Below are positions 1 to 11,939 of a stretch of DNA of 64,000 bases, piece by piece. The stretch comes from Allodiplogaster sudhausi (taxonomy: Eukaryota; Nematoda; Chromadorea; Rhabditida; Diplogasteridae): assembly GCA_945643635.1 (NCBI GenBank), contig CALZFC010000298.1:1-64000 (forward strand), given 5' to 3'. A program made the translations under genes and the position numbers. The notes under the pieces are model-generated. The model was not told where the DNA came from and ran no database searches. It saw nothing but the letters and a program-made list of their open reading frames with translations. The first letter of the stretch is position 1. Each line of letters begins with the position of its first letter.

Positions 1-23
1 GCTGCCGATTGCGCCACAAGAGC
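1..23 (-). tRNA. tRNA-Asn(GTT) copy 1, cut by window start
   Basis: Only the first 23 nt of the gene (acceptor 5' strand and D arm) lie inside the window. Confidence 0.85.
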
Positions 24-232
24 ACGTAATGTGTTATCTACAGCTATGTCAAAATATACTATTTCTGTAGATATGAAAATAAACTTGATCCTTGACTAGA
101 CATGGCCAAAACGTCTTCGCTCCTACCGCCACAATGCTCGACATCGGTTTTTGCTGATATGTCAAGAATATATTATTTCGGCAGATTTGAAAATAAAACT
201 TGTTCCATGACTCTACATGGACAATAAAGTTT

Positions 233-304
233 CGCTCCTGGTGGGTTCGAACCACCGACCTTTCGGTTAACAGCCGAACGCGCTGCCGATTGCGCCACAA
301 GAGC
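233..304 (-). tRNA. tRNA-Asn(GTT) copy 2
   Basis: 72 nt: one C missing at the T stem/acceptor junction; distal stop. Possibly a sequencing error. Confidence 0.65.
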
Positions 305-511
305 ACGTAATGTGTTATCTACAGCTGTGTCAAAATATACTATTTCTGTAGATATGAAAATAAAACTTGATCCTTGGCTAGACATGGCCAAAACGTCTTC
401 GCTCCTACCGCCACAAATGCTCGACATCGGTTTTGCTGATATGTCAAGAATATATTATTTCGGCAGATTTGAAAATAAAACTTGTTCCTGACTCGACTAT
501 ATAAAAGTTTT

Positions 512-583
512 CGCTCCTGGGTGGGTTCGAACCACCGACCTTTCGGTAACAGCCGAACGCGCTGCCGATTGCGCCACAAGAGC
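512..583 (-). tRNA. tRNA-Asn(GTT) copy 3
   Basis: 72 nt: one A missing 3' of the anticodon (loop would be 6 nt); T4. Possibly a sequencing error. Confidence 0.6.
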
Positions 584-790
584 ACGTAATGTGTTATCTA
601 CAGCTATGTCAAAAATATACTATTTCTGTAGATATGAAATAAACTTGATCCTTGGCTAGACATGGCCAAAACGTCTTCCCTCCTACCGCCACAATGCTCG
701 ACATCGGTTTTTGCTGATATGTCAAGAATATATTATTTCGGCAGATTTGAAAACAAACTTGTTCCTTGACTCTACATATATAAAATTTTA

Positions 791-863
791 CGCTCCTGGG
801 TGGGTTCGAACCACCGACCTTTCGGTTAACAGCCGAACGCGCTGCCGATTGCGCCACAAGCAG
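791..863 (-). tRNA. tRNA-Asn(GTT) copy 4, altered 5' acceptor
   Basis: The 5' end is rearranged (CAGTAC replaces AGC on the plus strand), so the first acceptor pairs fail; T4. Likely non-functional or misread. Confidence 0.5.
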
Positions 864-1075
864 TACACGTAATGTTTATCTACAGCTATGTCAAAATATA
901 CTATTTCTGTAGATATGAAAATAAACTTGATCCTTGGCTAGACATGGCCAAAACGTCTTCGCTCCTACCGCCACAAATGCTCGACATCGGTTTTTGCTGA
1001 TATGTCAAGAATATATTATTTCGGCAGATTTGAAAATAAAACTTGTTCCATGACTCTACATGGACAAAAAGTTTT

Positions 1076-1148
1076 CGCTCCTGGGTGGGTTCGAACCACC
1101 GACCTTTCGGTTAACAGCCGAACGCGCTGCCGATTGCGCCACAAGAGC
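1076..1148 (-). tRNA. tRNA-Asn(GTT) copy 5
   Basis: Consensus; T5. Confidence 0.95.
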
Positions 1149-1359
1149 ACGTAATGTGTTATCTACAGCTGTGTCAAAAATATACTATTTCTGTAGATAT
1201 GAAAATAAAACTTGATCCTTGGCTAGACATGGCCAAAACGTCTTCGCTCCTACCGCCACAAATGCTCGACATCGGTTTTTGCTGATATGTCAAGAATATA
1301 TTATTTCGGCAGATTTGAAAATAAAACTTGTTCCATGACTCGACATATATAAAAGTTTT

Positions 1360-1432
1360 CGCTCCTGGGTGGGTTCGAACCACCGACCTTTCGGTTAACA
1401 GCCGAACGCGCTGCCGATTGCGCCACAAGAGC
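1360..1432 (-). tRNA. tRNA-Asn(GTT) copy 6
   Basis: Consensus; T4. Confidence 0.95.
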
Positions 1433-1643
1433 ACGTAATGTGTTATCTACAGCTATGTCAAAAATATACTATTTCTGTAGATATGAAAATAAAACTGGAT
1501 CCTTGACTAGACATGGCCAAAACGTCTTCGCTCCTACCGCCACAATGCTCGACATCGGTTTTTGCTGCAATGTCAAAAATATATTATTTCGGCAGATTTG
1601 AAAACAAAACTTGATCCTTGACTCGACATATATAAAATGAATA

Positions 1644-1716
1644 CGCTCCTGGGTGGGTTCGAACCACCGACCTTTCGGTTAACAGCCGAACGCGCTGCCG
1701 ATTGCGCCACAAGAGC
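1644..1716 (-). tRNA. tRNA-Asn(GTT) copy 7
   Basis: Consensus; T4 in the TATTCATTTTA trailer type. Confidence 0.95.
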
Positions 1717-1926
1717 ACGTAATGTGTTATCTACAGCTATGTCAAAATATACTATTTCTGTAGATATGAAAATAAAACTTGATCCTTGACTAGACATGGC
1801 CAAAACGTCTTCGCTCCTACCGCCACAAATGCTCGACATCGTTTTTTTGCTGATATGTCAAGAATATATTATTTCGGCAGATTTGAAAATAAAACTTGTT
1901 CCATGACTCTACATGGACAAAATTTT

Positions 1927-1999
1927 CGCTCCTGGGTGGGTTCGAACCACCGACCTTTCGGTTAACAGCCGAACGCGCTGCCGATTGCGCCACAAGAGC
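1927..1999 (-). tRNA. tRNA-Asn(GTT) copy 8
   Basis: Consensus; T4. Confidence 0.95.
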
Positions 2000-2213
2000 A
2001 CGTAATGTGTTATCTACAGCTGTGTCAAAAATATACTATTTCTGTAGATATGAAAATAAAACTTGATCCTTGGCTAGACATGGCCAAAACGTCTTCGCTC
2101 CTACCTACCGCCACAAATGCTCGACATCGGTTTTTGCTGATATGTCAAGAATATATTATTTCGGCAGATTTGAAAATAAAACTTGTTCCTGACTCGACAT
2201 ATATAAAAGTTTT

Positions 2214-2286
2214 CGCTCCTGGGTGGGTTCGAACCACCGACCTTTCGGTTAACAGCCGAACGCGCTGCCGATTGCGCCACAAGAGC
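2214..2286 (-). tRNA. tRNA-Asn(GTT) copy 9
   Basis: Consensus; T4. The remnant in the unit to its left has an extra CTAC (near 2100). Confidence 0.95.
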
Positions 2287-2495
2287 ACGTAATGTGTTAT
2301 CTACAGCTATGTCAAAAATATACTATTTCTGTAGATATGAAAATAAACTTGATCCTTGGCTAGACATGGCCAAAACGTCTTCCCTCCTACCGCCACAAAT
2401 GCTCGACATCGGTTTTTGCTGATATGTCAAGAATATATTATTTCGGCAGATTTGAAAACAAAACTTGATCCTTGACTCGACATATATAATGAATT

Positions 2496-2568
2496 CGCTC
2501 CTGGGTGGGTTCGAACCACCGACCTTTCGGTTAACAGCCGAACGCGCTGCCGATTGCGCCACAAGAGC
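2496..2568 (-). tRNA. tRNA-Asn(GTT) copy 10
   Basis: Consensus body; the trailer lacks a close T4 (distal stop) through loss of A residues on the plus strand. Confidence 0.93.
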
Positions 2569-2778
2569 ACGTAATGTGTTATCTACAGCTATGTCAAAAA
2601 TATACTATTTCTGTAGATATGAAAATAAAACTTGATCCTTGGCTAGACATGGCCAAAACGTCTTCGCTCCTACCGCCACAAATGCTCGACATCGGTTTTG
2701 CTGATATGTCAAGAATATATTATTTCGGCAGATTTGAAAACAAAACTTGTTCCATGACTCTACATGGACAAAAAGTTT

Positions 2779-2850
2779 CGCTCCTGGTGGGTTCGAACCA
2801 CCGACCTTTCGGTTAACAGCCGAACGCGCTGCCGATTGCGCCACAAGAGC
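2779..2850 (-). tRNA. tRNA-Asn(GTT) copy 11
   Basis: 72 nt: one C missing at the T stem/acceptor junction; T5. Confidence 0.65.
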
Positions 2851-3059
2851 ACGTAATGTGTTATCTACAGCTATGTCAAAATATACTATTTCTGTAGATA
2901 TGAAAATAAAACTTGATCCTTGACTAGACATGGCCAAAACGTCTTCGCTCCTACCGCCACAAATGCTCGACATCGGTTTTTGCTGATATGTCAAGAATAT
3001 ATTATTTCGGCAGATTTGAAACAAACTTGTCCTTGACTCGACATGGACAAAAAATTTTT

Positions 3060-3132
3060 CGCTCCTGGGTGGGTTCGAACCACCGACCTTTCGGTTAACA
3101 GCCGAACGCGCTGCCGATTGCGCCACAAGAGC
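3060..3132 (-). tRNA. tRNA-Asn(GTT) copy 12
   Basis: Consensus; T6. Confidence 0.95.
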
Positions 3133-3341
3133 ACGTAATGTGTTATCTACAGCTATGTCAAAAATATACTATTTCTGTAGATATGAAAATAAAACTTGAT
3201 CCTTGGCTAGACATGGCCAAAACGTCTTCGCTCCTACCGCCACAAATGCTCGACATCGGTTTTTGCTGATATGTCAAGAATATATTATTTCGGCAGATTT
3301 GAAATAAAACTTGTTCCATGACTCGACATATATAAAGTTTT

Positions 3342-3414
3342 CGCTCCTGGGTGGGTTCGAACCACCGACCTTTCGGTTAACAGCCGAACGCGCTGCCGAT
3401 TGCGCCACAAGAGC
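3342..3414 (-). tRNA. tRNA-Asn(GTT) copy 13
   Basis: Consensus body; only T3 close by, so distal stop. Confidence 0.93.
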
Positions 3415-3625
3415 ACGTAATGTGTTATCTACAGCTATGTCAAAAATATACTATTTCTGTAGATATGAAAATAAAACTTGATCCTTGCTAGACATGGCCA
3501 AAACGTCTTCCCTCCTACCGCCACAAATGCTCGACATCGGTTTTTGCTGATATGTCAAGAATATATTATTTCGGCAGATTTGAAAATAAAACTTGTTCCA
3601 TGACTCTACATGGACAAAATGTTTT

Positions 3626-3697
3626 CGCTCCTGGTGGGTTCGAACCACCGACCTTTCGGTTAACAGCCGAACGCGCTGCCGATTGCGCCACAAGAGC
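3626..3697 (-). tRNA. tRNA-Asn(GTT) copy 14
   Basis: 72 nt: one C missing at the T stem/acceptor junction; T4. Confidence 0.65.
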
Positions 3698-3909
3698 ACG
3701 TAATGTGTTATCTACAGCTATGTCAAAAATATACTATTTCTGTAGATATGAAAATAAAACTTGATCCTTGGCTAGACATGGCCAAAACGTCTTCGCTCCT
3801 ACCGCCACAAATGCTCGACATCGGTTTTTGCTGATATGTCAAGAATATATTATTTCGGCAGATTTGAAAACAAAACTTGTTCCATGACTCGACATGGATA
3901 AAAAGTTTT

Positions 3910-3982
3910 CGCTCCTGGGTGGGTTCGAACCACCGACCTTTCGGTTAACAGCCGAACGCGCTGCCGATTGCGCCACAAGAGC
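3910..3982 (-). tRNA. tRNA-Asn(GTT) copy 15
   Basis: Consensus; T5. Confidence 0.95.
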
Positions 3983-4190
3983 ACGTAATGTGTTATCTAC
4001 AGCTGTGTCAAAAATATACTATTTCTGTAGATATGAAAATAAAACTTGATCCTTGACTAGACATGGCCAAAACGTCTTCCCTCCTACCGCCACAAATGCT
4101 CGACATCGGTTTTTGCTGATATGTCAAGAATATATTATTTCGGCAGATTTGAAAATAAAACTTGTTCCATGACTCGACATATAAAATGTT

Positions 4191-4262
4191 CGCTCCTGGG
4201 TGGTTCGAACCACCGACCTTTCGGTTAACAGCCGAACGCGCTGCCGATTGCGCCACAAGAGC
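4191..4262 (-). tRNA. tRNA-Asn(GTT) copy 16
   Basis: 72 nt: one C missing between T loop and T stem 3' strand; T4. Confidence 0.65.
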
Positions 4263-4473
4263 ACGTAATGTGTTATCTACAGCTATGTCAAAAATATACT
4301 ATTTCTGTAGATATGAAAATAAAACTTGATCCTTGACTAGACATGGCCAAAACGTCTTCGCTCCTACCGCCACAAATGCTCGACATCGGTTTTTGCTGAT
4401 ATGTCAAGAATATATTATTTCGGCAGATTTGAAAATAAAACTTGTTCCATGACTCTACATGGACAAAAGTTTT

Positions 4474-4546
4474 CGCTCCTGGGTGGGTTCGAACCACCGA
4501 CCTTTCGGTTAACAGCCGAACGCGCTGCCGATTGCGCCACAAGAGC
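4474..4546 (-). tRNA. tRNA-Asn(GTT) copy 17
   Basis: Consensus; T4. Confidence 0.95.
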
Positions 4547-4758
4547 ACGTAATGTGTTATCTACAGCTGTGTCAAAAATATACTATTTCTGTAGATATGA
4601 AAATAAAACTTGATCCTTGGCTAGACATGGCCAAAACGTCTTCGCTCCTACCGCCACAAATGCTCGACATCGGTTTTTGCTGATATGTCAAGAATATATT
4701 ATTTCGGCAGATTTGAAAATAAAACTTGTTCCATGACTCGACATATATAAAAAGTTTT

Positions 4759-4831
4759 CGCTCCTGGGTGGGTTCGAACCACCGACCTTTCGGTTAACAG
4801 CCGAACGCGCTGCCGATTGCGCCACAAGAGC
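4759..4831 (-). tRNA. tRNA-Asn(GTT) copy 18
   Basis: Consensus; T5. Confidence 0.95.
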
Positions 4832-5041
4832 ACGTAATGTGTTATCTACAGCTGTGTCAAAAATATACTATTTCTGTAGATATGAAAATAAAACTTGATC
4901 CTTGACTAGACATGGCCAAAACGTCTTCGCTCCTACCGCCACAAATGCTCGACATCGGTTTTTGCTGATATGTCAAAAATATATATTTCGGCAGATTTGA
5001 AACAAAAAACTTGATCCATGACTCGACATATATAAAATGTA

Positions 5042-5114
5042 CGCTCCTGGGTGGGTTCGAACCACCGACCTTTCGGTTAACAGCCGAACGCGCTGCCGAT
5101 TGCGCCACAAGAGC
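5042..5114 (-). tRNA. tRNA-Asn(GTT) copy 19
   Basis: Consensus; T4. Confidence 0.95.
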
Positions 5115-5325
5115 ACGTAATGTGTTATCTACAGCTATGTCAAAAATATACTATTTCTGTAGATATGAAAATAAAACTTGATCCTTGGCTAGACATGGCC
5201 AAAACGTCTTCGCTCCTACCGCCACAAATGCTCGACATCGGTTTTTGCTGATATGTCAAGAATATATTATTTCGGCAGATTTGAAAATAAAACTTGTTCC
5301 ATGACTCTACATGGACAAAAGTTTT

Positions 5326-5398
5326 CGCTCCTGGGTGGGTTCGAACCACCGACCTTTCGGTTAACAGCCGAACGCGCTGCCGATTGCGCCACAAGAGC
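5326..5398 (-). tRNA. tRNA-Asn(GTT) copy 20
   Basis: Consensus; T4. Same local order as copy 17. Confidence 0.95.
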
Positions 5399-5609
5399 AC
5401 GTAATGTGTTATCTACAGCTGTGTCAAAAATATACTATTTCTGTAGATATGAAAATAAAACTTGATCCTTGGCTAGACATGGCCAAAACGTCTTCGCTCC
5501 TACCGCCACAAATGCTCGACATCGGTTTTTGCTGATATGTCAAGAATATATTATTTCGGCAGATTTGAAAATAAAACTTGTTCCATGACTCGACATATAT
5601 AAAAGTTTT

Positions 5610-5682
5610 CGCTCCTGGGTGGGTTCGAACCACCGACCTTTCGGTTAACAGCCGAACGCGCTGCCGATTGCGCCACAAGAGC
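5610..5682 (-). tRNA. tRNA-Asn(GTT) copy 21
   Basis: Consensus; T4. Confidence 0.95.
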
Positions 5683-5893
5683 ACGTAATGTGTTATCTAC
5701 AGCTATGTCAAAAATATACTATTTCTGTAGATATGAAAATAAACTTGATCCTTGGCTAGACATGGCCAAAACGTCTTCCCTCCTACCGCCACAAATGCTC
5801 GACATCGGTTTTTGCTGATATGTCAAGAATATATTATTTCGGCAGATTTGAAAACAAAACTTGATCCTTGACTCGACATATATAAAATGAATA

Positions 5894-5966
5894 CGCTCCT
5901 GGGTGGGTTCGAACCACCGACCTTTCGGTTAACAGCCGAACGCGCTGCCGATTGCGCCACAAGAGC
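5894..5966 (-). tRNA. tRNA-Asn(GTT) copy 22
   Basis: Consensus; T4. Confidence 0.95.
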
Positions 5967-6178
5967 ACGTAATGTGTTATCTACAGCTATGTCAAAAATA
6001 TACTATTTCTGTAGATATGAAAATAAAACTTGATCCTTGGCTAGACATGGCCAAAACGTCTTCGCTCCTACCGCCACAAATGCTCGACATCGGTTTTTGC
6101 TGATATGTCAAGAATATATTATTTCGGCAGATTTGAAAATAAAACTTGTTCCATGACTCTACATATACAAAAAGTTTT

Positions 6179-6251
6179 CGCTCCTGGGTGGGTTCGAACC
6201 ACCGACCTTTCGGTTAACAGCCGAACGCGCTGCCGATTGCGCCACAAGAGC
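6179..6251 (-). tRNA. tRNA-Asn(GTT) copy 23
   Basis: Consensus; T5. Confidence 0.95.
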
Positions 6252-6463
6252 ACGTAATGTGTTATCTACAGCTATGTCAAAAATATACTATTTCTGTAGA
6301 TATGAAAATAAAACTTGATCCTTGGCTAGACATGGCCAAAACGTCTTCCCTCCTACCGCCACAAATGCTCGACATCGGTTTTTGCTGATATGTCAAGAAT
6401 ATATTATTTCGGCAGATTTGAAAATAAAACTTGATCCTTGACTCGACATATATAAAATGAATT

Positions 6464-6536
6464 CGCTCCTGGGTGGGTTCGAACCACCGACCTTTCGGTT
6501 AACAGCCGAACGCGCTGCCGATTGCGCCACAAGAGC
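6464..6536 (-). tRNA. tRNA-Asn(GTT) copy 24
   Basis: Consensus; T4. Confidence 0.95.
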
Positions 6537-6747
6537 ACGTAATGTGTTATCTACAGCTATGTCAAAAATATACTATTTCTGTAGATATGAAAATAAAACT
6601 TGATCCTTGGCTAGACATGGCCAAAACGTCTTCGCTCCTACCGCCACAAATGCTCGACATCGGTTTTTGCTGATATGTCAAGAATATATTATTTCGGCAG
6701 ATTTGAAAATAAAACTTGTTCCATGACTCGACATGGATAAAAGTTTT

Positions 6748-6820
6748 CGCTCCTGGGTGGGTTCGAACCACCGACCTTTCGGTTAACAGCCGAACGCGCT
6801 GCCGATTGCGCCACAAGAGC
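6748..6820 (-). tRNA. tRNA-Asn(GTT) copy 25
   Basis: Consensus; T4. Confidence 0.95.
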
Positions 6821-7033
6821 ACGTAATGTGTTATCTACAGCTGTGTCAAAAATATACTATTTCTGTAGATATGAAAATAAAACTGGATCCTTGACTAGAC
6901 ATGGCCAAAACGTCTTCGCTCCTACCGCCACAAATGCTCGACATCGGTTTTTGCTGATATGTCAAGAATATATTATTTCGGCAGATTTGAAAATAAAAAC
7001 TTGTTCCATGACTCTACATGGACAATAAGTTTT

Positions 7034-7106
7034 CGCTCCTGGGTGGGTTCGAACCACCGACCTTTCGGTTAACAGCCGAACGCGCTGCCGATTGCGCCAC
7101 AAGAGC
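7034..7106 (-). tRNA. tRNA-Asn(GTT) copy 26
   Basis: Consensus body; distal stop. Its 5' flank carries the CTACCGCTG marker also seen at copies 34 and 41. Confidence 0.94.
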
Positions 7107-7316
7107 ACGTAATGTGTTATCTACCGCTGTGTCAAAAATATACTATTTCTGTAGATATGAAAATAAAATGATCCTTGACTAGACATGGCCAAAACGTCTT
7201 CGCTCCTACCGCCACAAATGCTCGACATCGGTTTTTGCTGATATGTCAAGAATATATTATTTCGGCAGATTTGAAAATAAAACTTGTTCCATGACTCGAC
7301 ATATATAAAATGAATT

Positions 7317-7389
7317 CGCTCCTGGGTGGGTTCGAACCACCGACCTTTCGGTTAACAGCCGAACGCGCTGCCCATTGCGCCACAAGAGC
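7317..7389 (-). tRNA. tRNA-Asn(GTT) copy 27
   Basis: C17 to G in the D loop, otherwise consensus; T4. CAATATC marker in the 5' flank, shared with copy 42. Confidence 0.92.
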
Positions 7390-7600
7390 ACGTAATGTGT
7401 TATCTACAGCAATATCAAAAATATACTATTTCTGTAGATATGAAAATAAAACTTGATCCTTGGCTAGACATGGCCAAAACGTCTTCGCTCCTACCGCCAC
7501 AAATGCTCAACATCGGTTTTTGCTGATATGTCAAGAATATATTATTTCGGCAGATTTGAAAATAAAACTTGTTCCATGACTCGACATATATAAAAAGTTT

Positions 7601-7673
7601 CGCTCCTGGGTGGGTTCGAACCACCGACCTTTCGGTTAACAGCCGAACGCGCTGCCGATTGCGCCACAAGAGC
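7601..7673 (-). tRNA. tRNA-Asn(GTT) copy 28
   Basis: Consensus; T5. Confidence 0.95.
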
Positions 7674-7885
7674 ACGTAATGTGTTATCTACAGCTATGTC
7701 AAAAATATACTATTTCTGTAGATATGAAAATAAAACTTGATCCTTGACTAGACATGGCCAAAACGTCTTCGCTCCTACCGCCACAAATGCTCGACATCGG
7801 TTTTTGCTCATATGTCAAGAATATATTATTTCGGCAGATTTGAAAATAAAACTTGTTCCATGACTCTACATGGACAATAAGTTTT

Positions 7886-7958
7886 CGCTCCTGGGTGGGT
7901 TCGAACCACCGACCTTTCGGTTAACAGCCGAACGCGCTGCCGATTGCGCCACAAGAGC
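7886..7958 (-). tRNA. tRNA-Asn(GTT) copy 29
   Basis: Consensus body; distal stop. Confidence 0.94.
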
Positions 7959-8165
7959 ACGTAATGTGTTATCTACAGCTATGTCAAAATATACTATTTC
8001 TGTAGATATGAAAATAAATTGATCCTTGACTAGACATGGCCAAAACGTCTTCGCTCCTACCGCCACAATGCTCGACATCGGTTTTTGCTGATATGTCAAG
8101 AATATATTATTTCGGCAGATTTGAAAATAAAACTTGTTCCATGACTCTACATGGACAAAAGTTTT

Positions 8166-8238
8166 CGCTCCTGGGTGGGTTCGAACCACCGACCTTTCGG
8201 TTAACAGCCGAACGCGCTGCCGATTGCGCCACAAGAGC
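8166..8238 (-). tRNA. tRNA-Asn(GTT) copy 30
   Basis: Consensus; T4. Confidence 0.95.
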
Positions 8239-8450
8239 ACGTAATGTGTTATCTACAGCTGTGTCAAAAATATACTATTTCTGTAGATATGAAAATAAAA
8301 CTTGATCCTTGGCTAGACATGGCCAAAACGTCTTCCCTCCTACCGCCACAAATGCTCGACATCGGTTTTTCCTGATATGTCAAGAATATATTATTTCGGC
8401 AGATTTGAAAATAAAACTTGTTCCATGACTCGACATATATAAAAAGTTTT

Positions 8451-8523
8451 CGCTCCTGGGTGGGTTCGAACCACCGACCTTTCGGTTAACAGCCGAACGC
8501 GCTGCCGATTGCGCCACAAGAGC
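8451..8523 (-). tRNA. tRNA-Asn(GTT) copy 31
   Basis: Consensus; T5. Confidence 0.95.
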
Positions 8524-8734
8524 ACGTAATGTGTTATCTACAGCTGTGTCAAAAATATACTATTTCTGTAGATATGAAAATAAAACTGATCCTTGACTAG
8601 ACATGGCCAAAACGTCTTCCCTCCTACCGCCACAAATGCTCGACATCGGTTTTTCCTGATATGTCAAGAATATATTATTTCGGCAGATTTGAAAATAAAA
8701 CTTGTTCCATGACTCGACATATATAAAAAGTTTT

Positions 8735-8807
8735 CGCTCCTGGGTGGGTTCGAACCACCGACCTTTCGGTTAACAGCCGAACGCGCTGCCGATTGCGCCA
8801 CAAGAGC
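8735..8807 (-). tRNA. tRNA-Asn(GTT) copy 32
   Basis: Consensus; T5. Confidence 0.95.
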
Positions 8808-9019
8808 ACGTAATGTGTTATCTACAGCTGTGTCAAAAATATACTATTTCTGTAGATATGAAAATAAAACTTGATCCTTGGCTAGACATGGCCAAAACGT
8901 CTTCCCTCCTACCGCCACAAATGCTCGACATCGGTTTTTGCTGATATGTCAAGAATATATTATTTCGGCAGATTTGAAAATAAAACTTGTTCCATGACTC
9001 GACATATATAAAAAGTTTT

Positions 9020-9092
9020 CGCTCCTGGGTGGGTTCGAACCACCGACCTTTCGGTTAACAGCCGAACGCGCTGCCGATTGCGCCACAAGAGC
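9020..9092 (-). tRNA. tRNA-Asn(GTT) copy 33
   Basis: Consensus; T5. Confidence 0.95.
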
Positions 9093-9304
9093 ACGTAATG
9101 TGTTATCTACAGCTATGTCAAAAATATACTATTTCTGTAGATATGAAAATAAAACTTGATCCTTGACTAGACATGGCCAAAACGTCTTCGCTCCTACCGC
9201 CACAAATGCTCGACATCGGTTTTTGCTGATATGTCAAGAATATATTATTTCGGCAGATTTGAAAATAAAACTTGTTCCATGACTCTACATGGACAATAAG
9301 TTTT

Positions 9305-9377
9305 CGCTCCTGGGTGGGTTCGAACCACCGACCTTTCGGTTAACAGCCGAACGCGCTGCCGATTGCGCCACAAGAGC
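9305..9377 (-). tRNA. tRNA-Asn(GTT) copy 34
   Basis: Consensus body; distal stop. Counterpart of copy 41. Confidence 0.94.
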
Positions 9378-9587
9378 ACGTAATGTGTTATCTACCGCTG
9401 TGTCAAAAATATACTATTTCTGTAGATATGAAAATAAAATTGATCCTTGACTAGAATGGCCAAAACGTCTTCGCTCCTGCCGCCACAAGTGCTCGACATC
9501 GGTTTTTGCTCATATGTCAAGAATATATTATTTCGGCAGATTTGAAAATAAAACTTGTTCCATGACTCGACATATATAAAAAGTTTT

Positions 9588-9660
9588 CGCTCCTGGGTGG
9601 GTTCGAACCACCGACCTTTCGGTTAACAGCCGAACGCGCTGCCGATTGCGCCACAAGAGC
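9588..9660 (-). tRNA. tRNA-Asn(GTT) copy 35
   Basis: Consensus; T5. Counterpart of copy 42. Confidence 0.95.
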
Positions 9661-9872
9661 ACGTAATCTGTTATCTACAGCAATGTCAAAAATATACTAT
9701 TTCTGTAGATATGAAAATAAAACTTGATCCTTGGCTAGACATGGCCAAAACGTCTTCGCTCCTACCGCCACAAATGCTCAACATCGGTTTTTGCTGATAT
9801 GTCAAGAATATATTATTTCGGCAGATTTGAAAATAAAACTTGTTCCATGACTCGACATATATAAAAAGTTTT

Positions 9873-9945
9873 CGCTCCTGGGTGGGTTCGAACCACCGAC
9901 CTTTCGGTTAACAGCCGAACGCGCTGCCGATTGCGCCACAAGAGC
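9873..9945 (-). tRNA. tRNA-Asn(GTT) copy 36
   Basis: Consensus; T5. Counterpart of copy 43. Confidence 0.95.
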
Positions 9946-10156
9946 ACGTAATGTGTTATCTACAGCTGTGTCAAAAATATACTATTTCTGTAGATATGAA
10001 AATAAAACTGATCCTTGACTAGACATGGCCAAAACGTCTTCGCTCCTACCGCCACAAATGCTCAACATCGGTTTTTGCTGCAATGTCAAAAATATATTAT
10101 TTCGGCAGATTTGAAAACAAAACTTGATTCTTGACTCGACATATATAAAATGAATA

Positions 10157-10229
10157 CGCTCCTGGGTGGGTTCGAACCACCGACCTTTCGGTTAACAGCC
10201 GAACGCGCTGCCGATTGCGCCACAAGAGC
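10157..10229 (-). tRNA. tRNA-Asn(GTT) copy 37
   Basis: Consensus; T4. Counterpart of copy 44. Confidence 0.95.
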
Positions 10230-10441
10230 ACGTAATGTGTTATCTACAGCTATGTCAAAAATATACTATTTCTGTAGATATGAAAATAAAACTTGATCCT
10301 TGGCTAGACATGGCCAAAACGTCTTCGCTCCTACCGCCACAAATGCTCGACATCGGTTTTTGCTGATATGTCAAGAATATATTATTTCGGCAGATTTGAA
10401 AATAAAACTTGTTCCATGACTCTACATGGACAATAAGTTTC

Positions 10442-10514
10442 CGCTCCTGGGTGGGTTCGAACCACCGACCTTTCGGTTAACAGCCGAACGCGCTGCCGAT
10501 TGCGCCACAAGAGC
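10442..10514 (-). tRNA. tRNA-Asn(GTT) copy 38
   Basis: Consensus body; distal stop (GTTTCC trailer variant). Counterpart of copy 45. Confidence 0.94.
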
Positions 10515-10726
10515 ACGTAATGTGTTATCTACAGCTGTGTCAAAAATATACTATTTCTGTAGATATGAAAATAAAACTTGATCCTTGACTAGACATGGCC
10601 AAAACGTCTTCCCTCCTACCGCCACAAATGCTCGACATCGGTTTTTCCTGATATGTCAAGAATATATTATTTCGGCAGATTTGAAAATAAAACTTGTTCC
10701 ATGACTCGACATATATAAAAAGTTTT

Positions 10727-10799
10727 CGCTCCTGGGTGGGTTCGAACCACCGACCTTTCGGTTAACAGCCGAACGCGCTGCCGATTGCGCCACAAGAGC
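10727..10799 (-). tRNA. tRNA-Asn(GTT) copy 39
   Basis: Consensus; T5. Confidence 0.95.
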
Positions 10800-11011
10800 A
10801 CGTAATGTGTTATCTACAGCTGTGTCAAAAATATACTATTTCTGTAGATATGAAAATAAAACTTGATCCTTGGATAGACATGGCCAAAACGTCTTCCCTC
10901 CTACCGCCACAAATGCTCGACATCGGTTTTTCCTGATATGTCAAGAATATATTATTTCGGCAGATTTGAAAATAAAACTTGTTCCATGACTCGACATATA
11001 TAAAAAGTTTT

Positions 11012-11084
11012 CGCTCCTGGGTGGGTTCGAACCACCGACCTTTCGGTTAACAGCCGAACGCGCTGCCGATTGCGCCACAAGAGC
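11012..11084 (-). tRNA. tRNA-Asn(GTT) copy 40
   Basis: Consensus; T5. Confidence 0.95.
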
Positions 11085-11296
11085 ACGTAATGTGTTATCT
11101 ACAGGTATGTCAAAAATATACTATTTCTGTAGATATGAAAATAAAACATGATCCTTGACTAGAAATGGCCAAAACGTCTTCGCTCCTACCGCCACAAGTG
11201 CTCGACATCGGTTTTTGCTCATATGTCAAGAATATATTATTTCGGCAGATTTGAAAATAAAACTTGTTCCATGACTCTACATGGACAATAAGTTTT

Positions 11297-11369
11297 CGCT
11301 CCTGGGTGGGTTCGAACCACCGACCTTTCGGTTAACAGCCGAACGCGCTGCCGATTGCGCCACAAGAGC
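11297..11369 (-). tRNA. tRNA-Asn(GTT) copy 41
   Basis: Consensus body; distal stop. Confidence 0.94.
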
Positions 11370-11581
11370 ACGTAATGTGTTATCTACCGCTGTGTCAAAA
11401 ATATACTATTTCTGTAGATATGAAAATAAGATATGATCCTTGACTAGAAATGGCCAAAACGTCTTCGCTCCTGCCGCCACAAGTGCTCGACATCGGTTTT
11501 TGCTCATATGTCAAGAATATATTATTTCGGCAGATTTGAAAATAAAACTTGTTCCATGACTCGACATATATAAAAAGTTTT

Positions 11582-11654
11582 CGCTCCTGGGTGGGTTCGA
11601 ACCACCGACCTTTCGGTTAACAGCCGAACGCGCTGCCGATTGCGCCACAAGAGC
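11582..11654 (-). tRNA. tRNA-Asn(GTT) copy 42
   Basis: Consensus; T5. Altered 5' flank (GCAGGTAATCTG on the plus strand). Confidence 0.95.
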
Positions 11655-11866
11655 AGGTAATCTGTTATCTGCAGCAATATCAAAAATATACTATTTCTGT
11701 AGATATGAAAATAAAACTTGATCCTTGGCTAGACATGGCCAAAACGTCTTCGCTCCTACCGCCACAAATGCTCAACATCGGTTTTTCCTGATATGTCAAG
11801 AATATATTATTTCGGCAGATTTGAAAATAAAACTTGTTCCATGACTCGACATATATAAAAAGTTTT

Positions 11867-11939
11867 CGCTCCTGGGTGGGTTCGAACCACCGACCTTTCG
11901 GTTAACAGCCGAACGCGCTGCCGATTGCGCCACAAGAGC
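11867..11939 (-). tRNA. tRNA-Asn(GTT) copy 43
   Basis: Consensus; T5. Confidence 0.95.
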
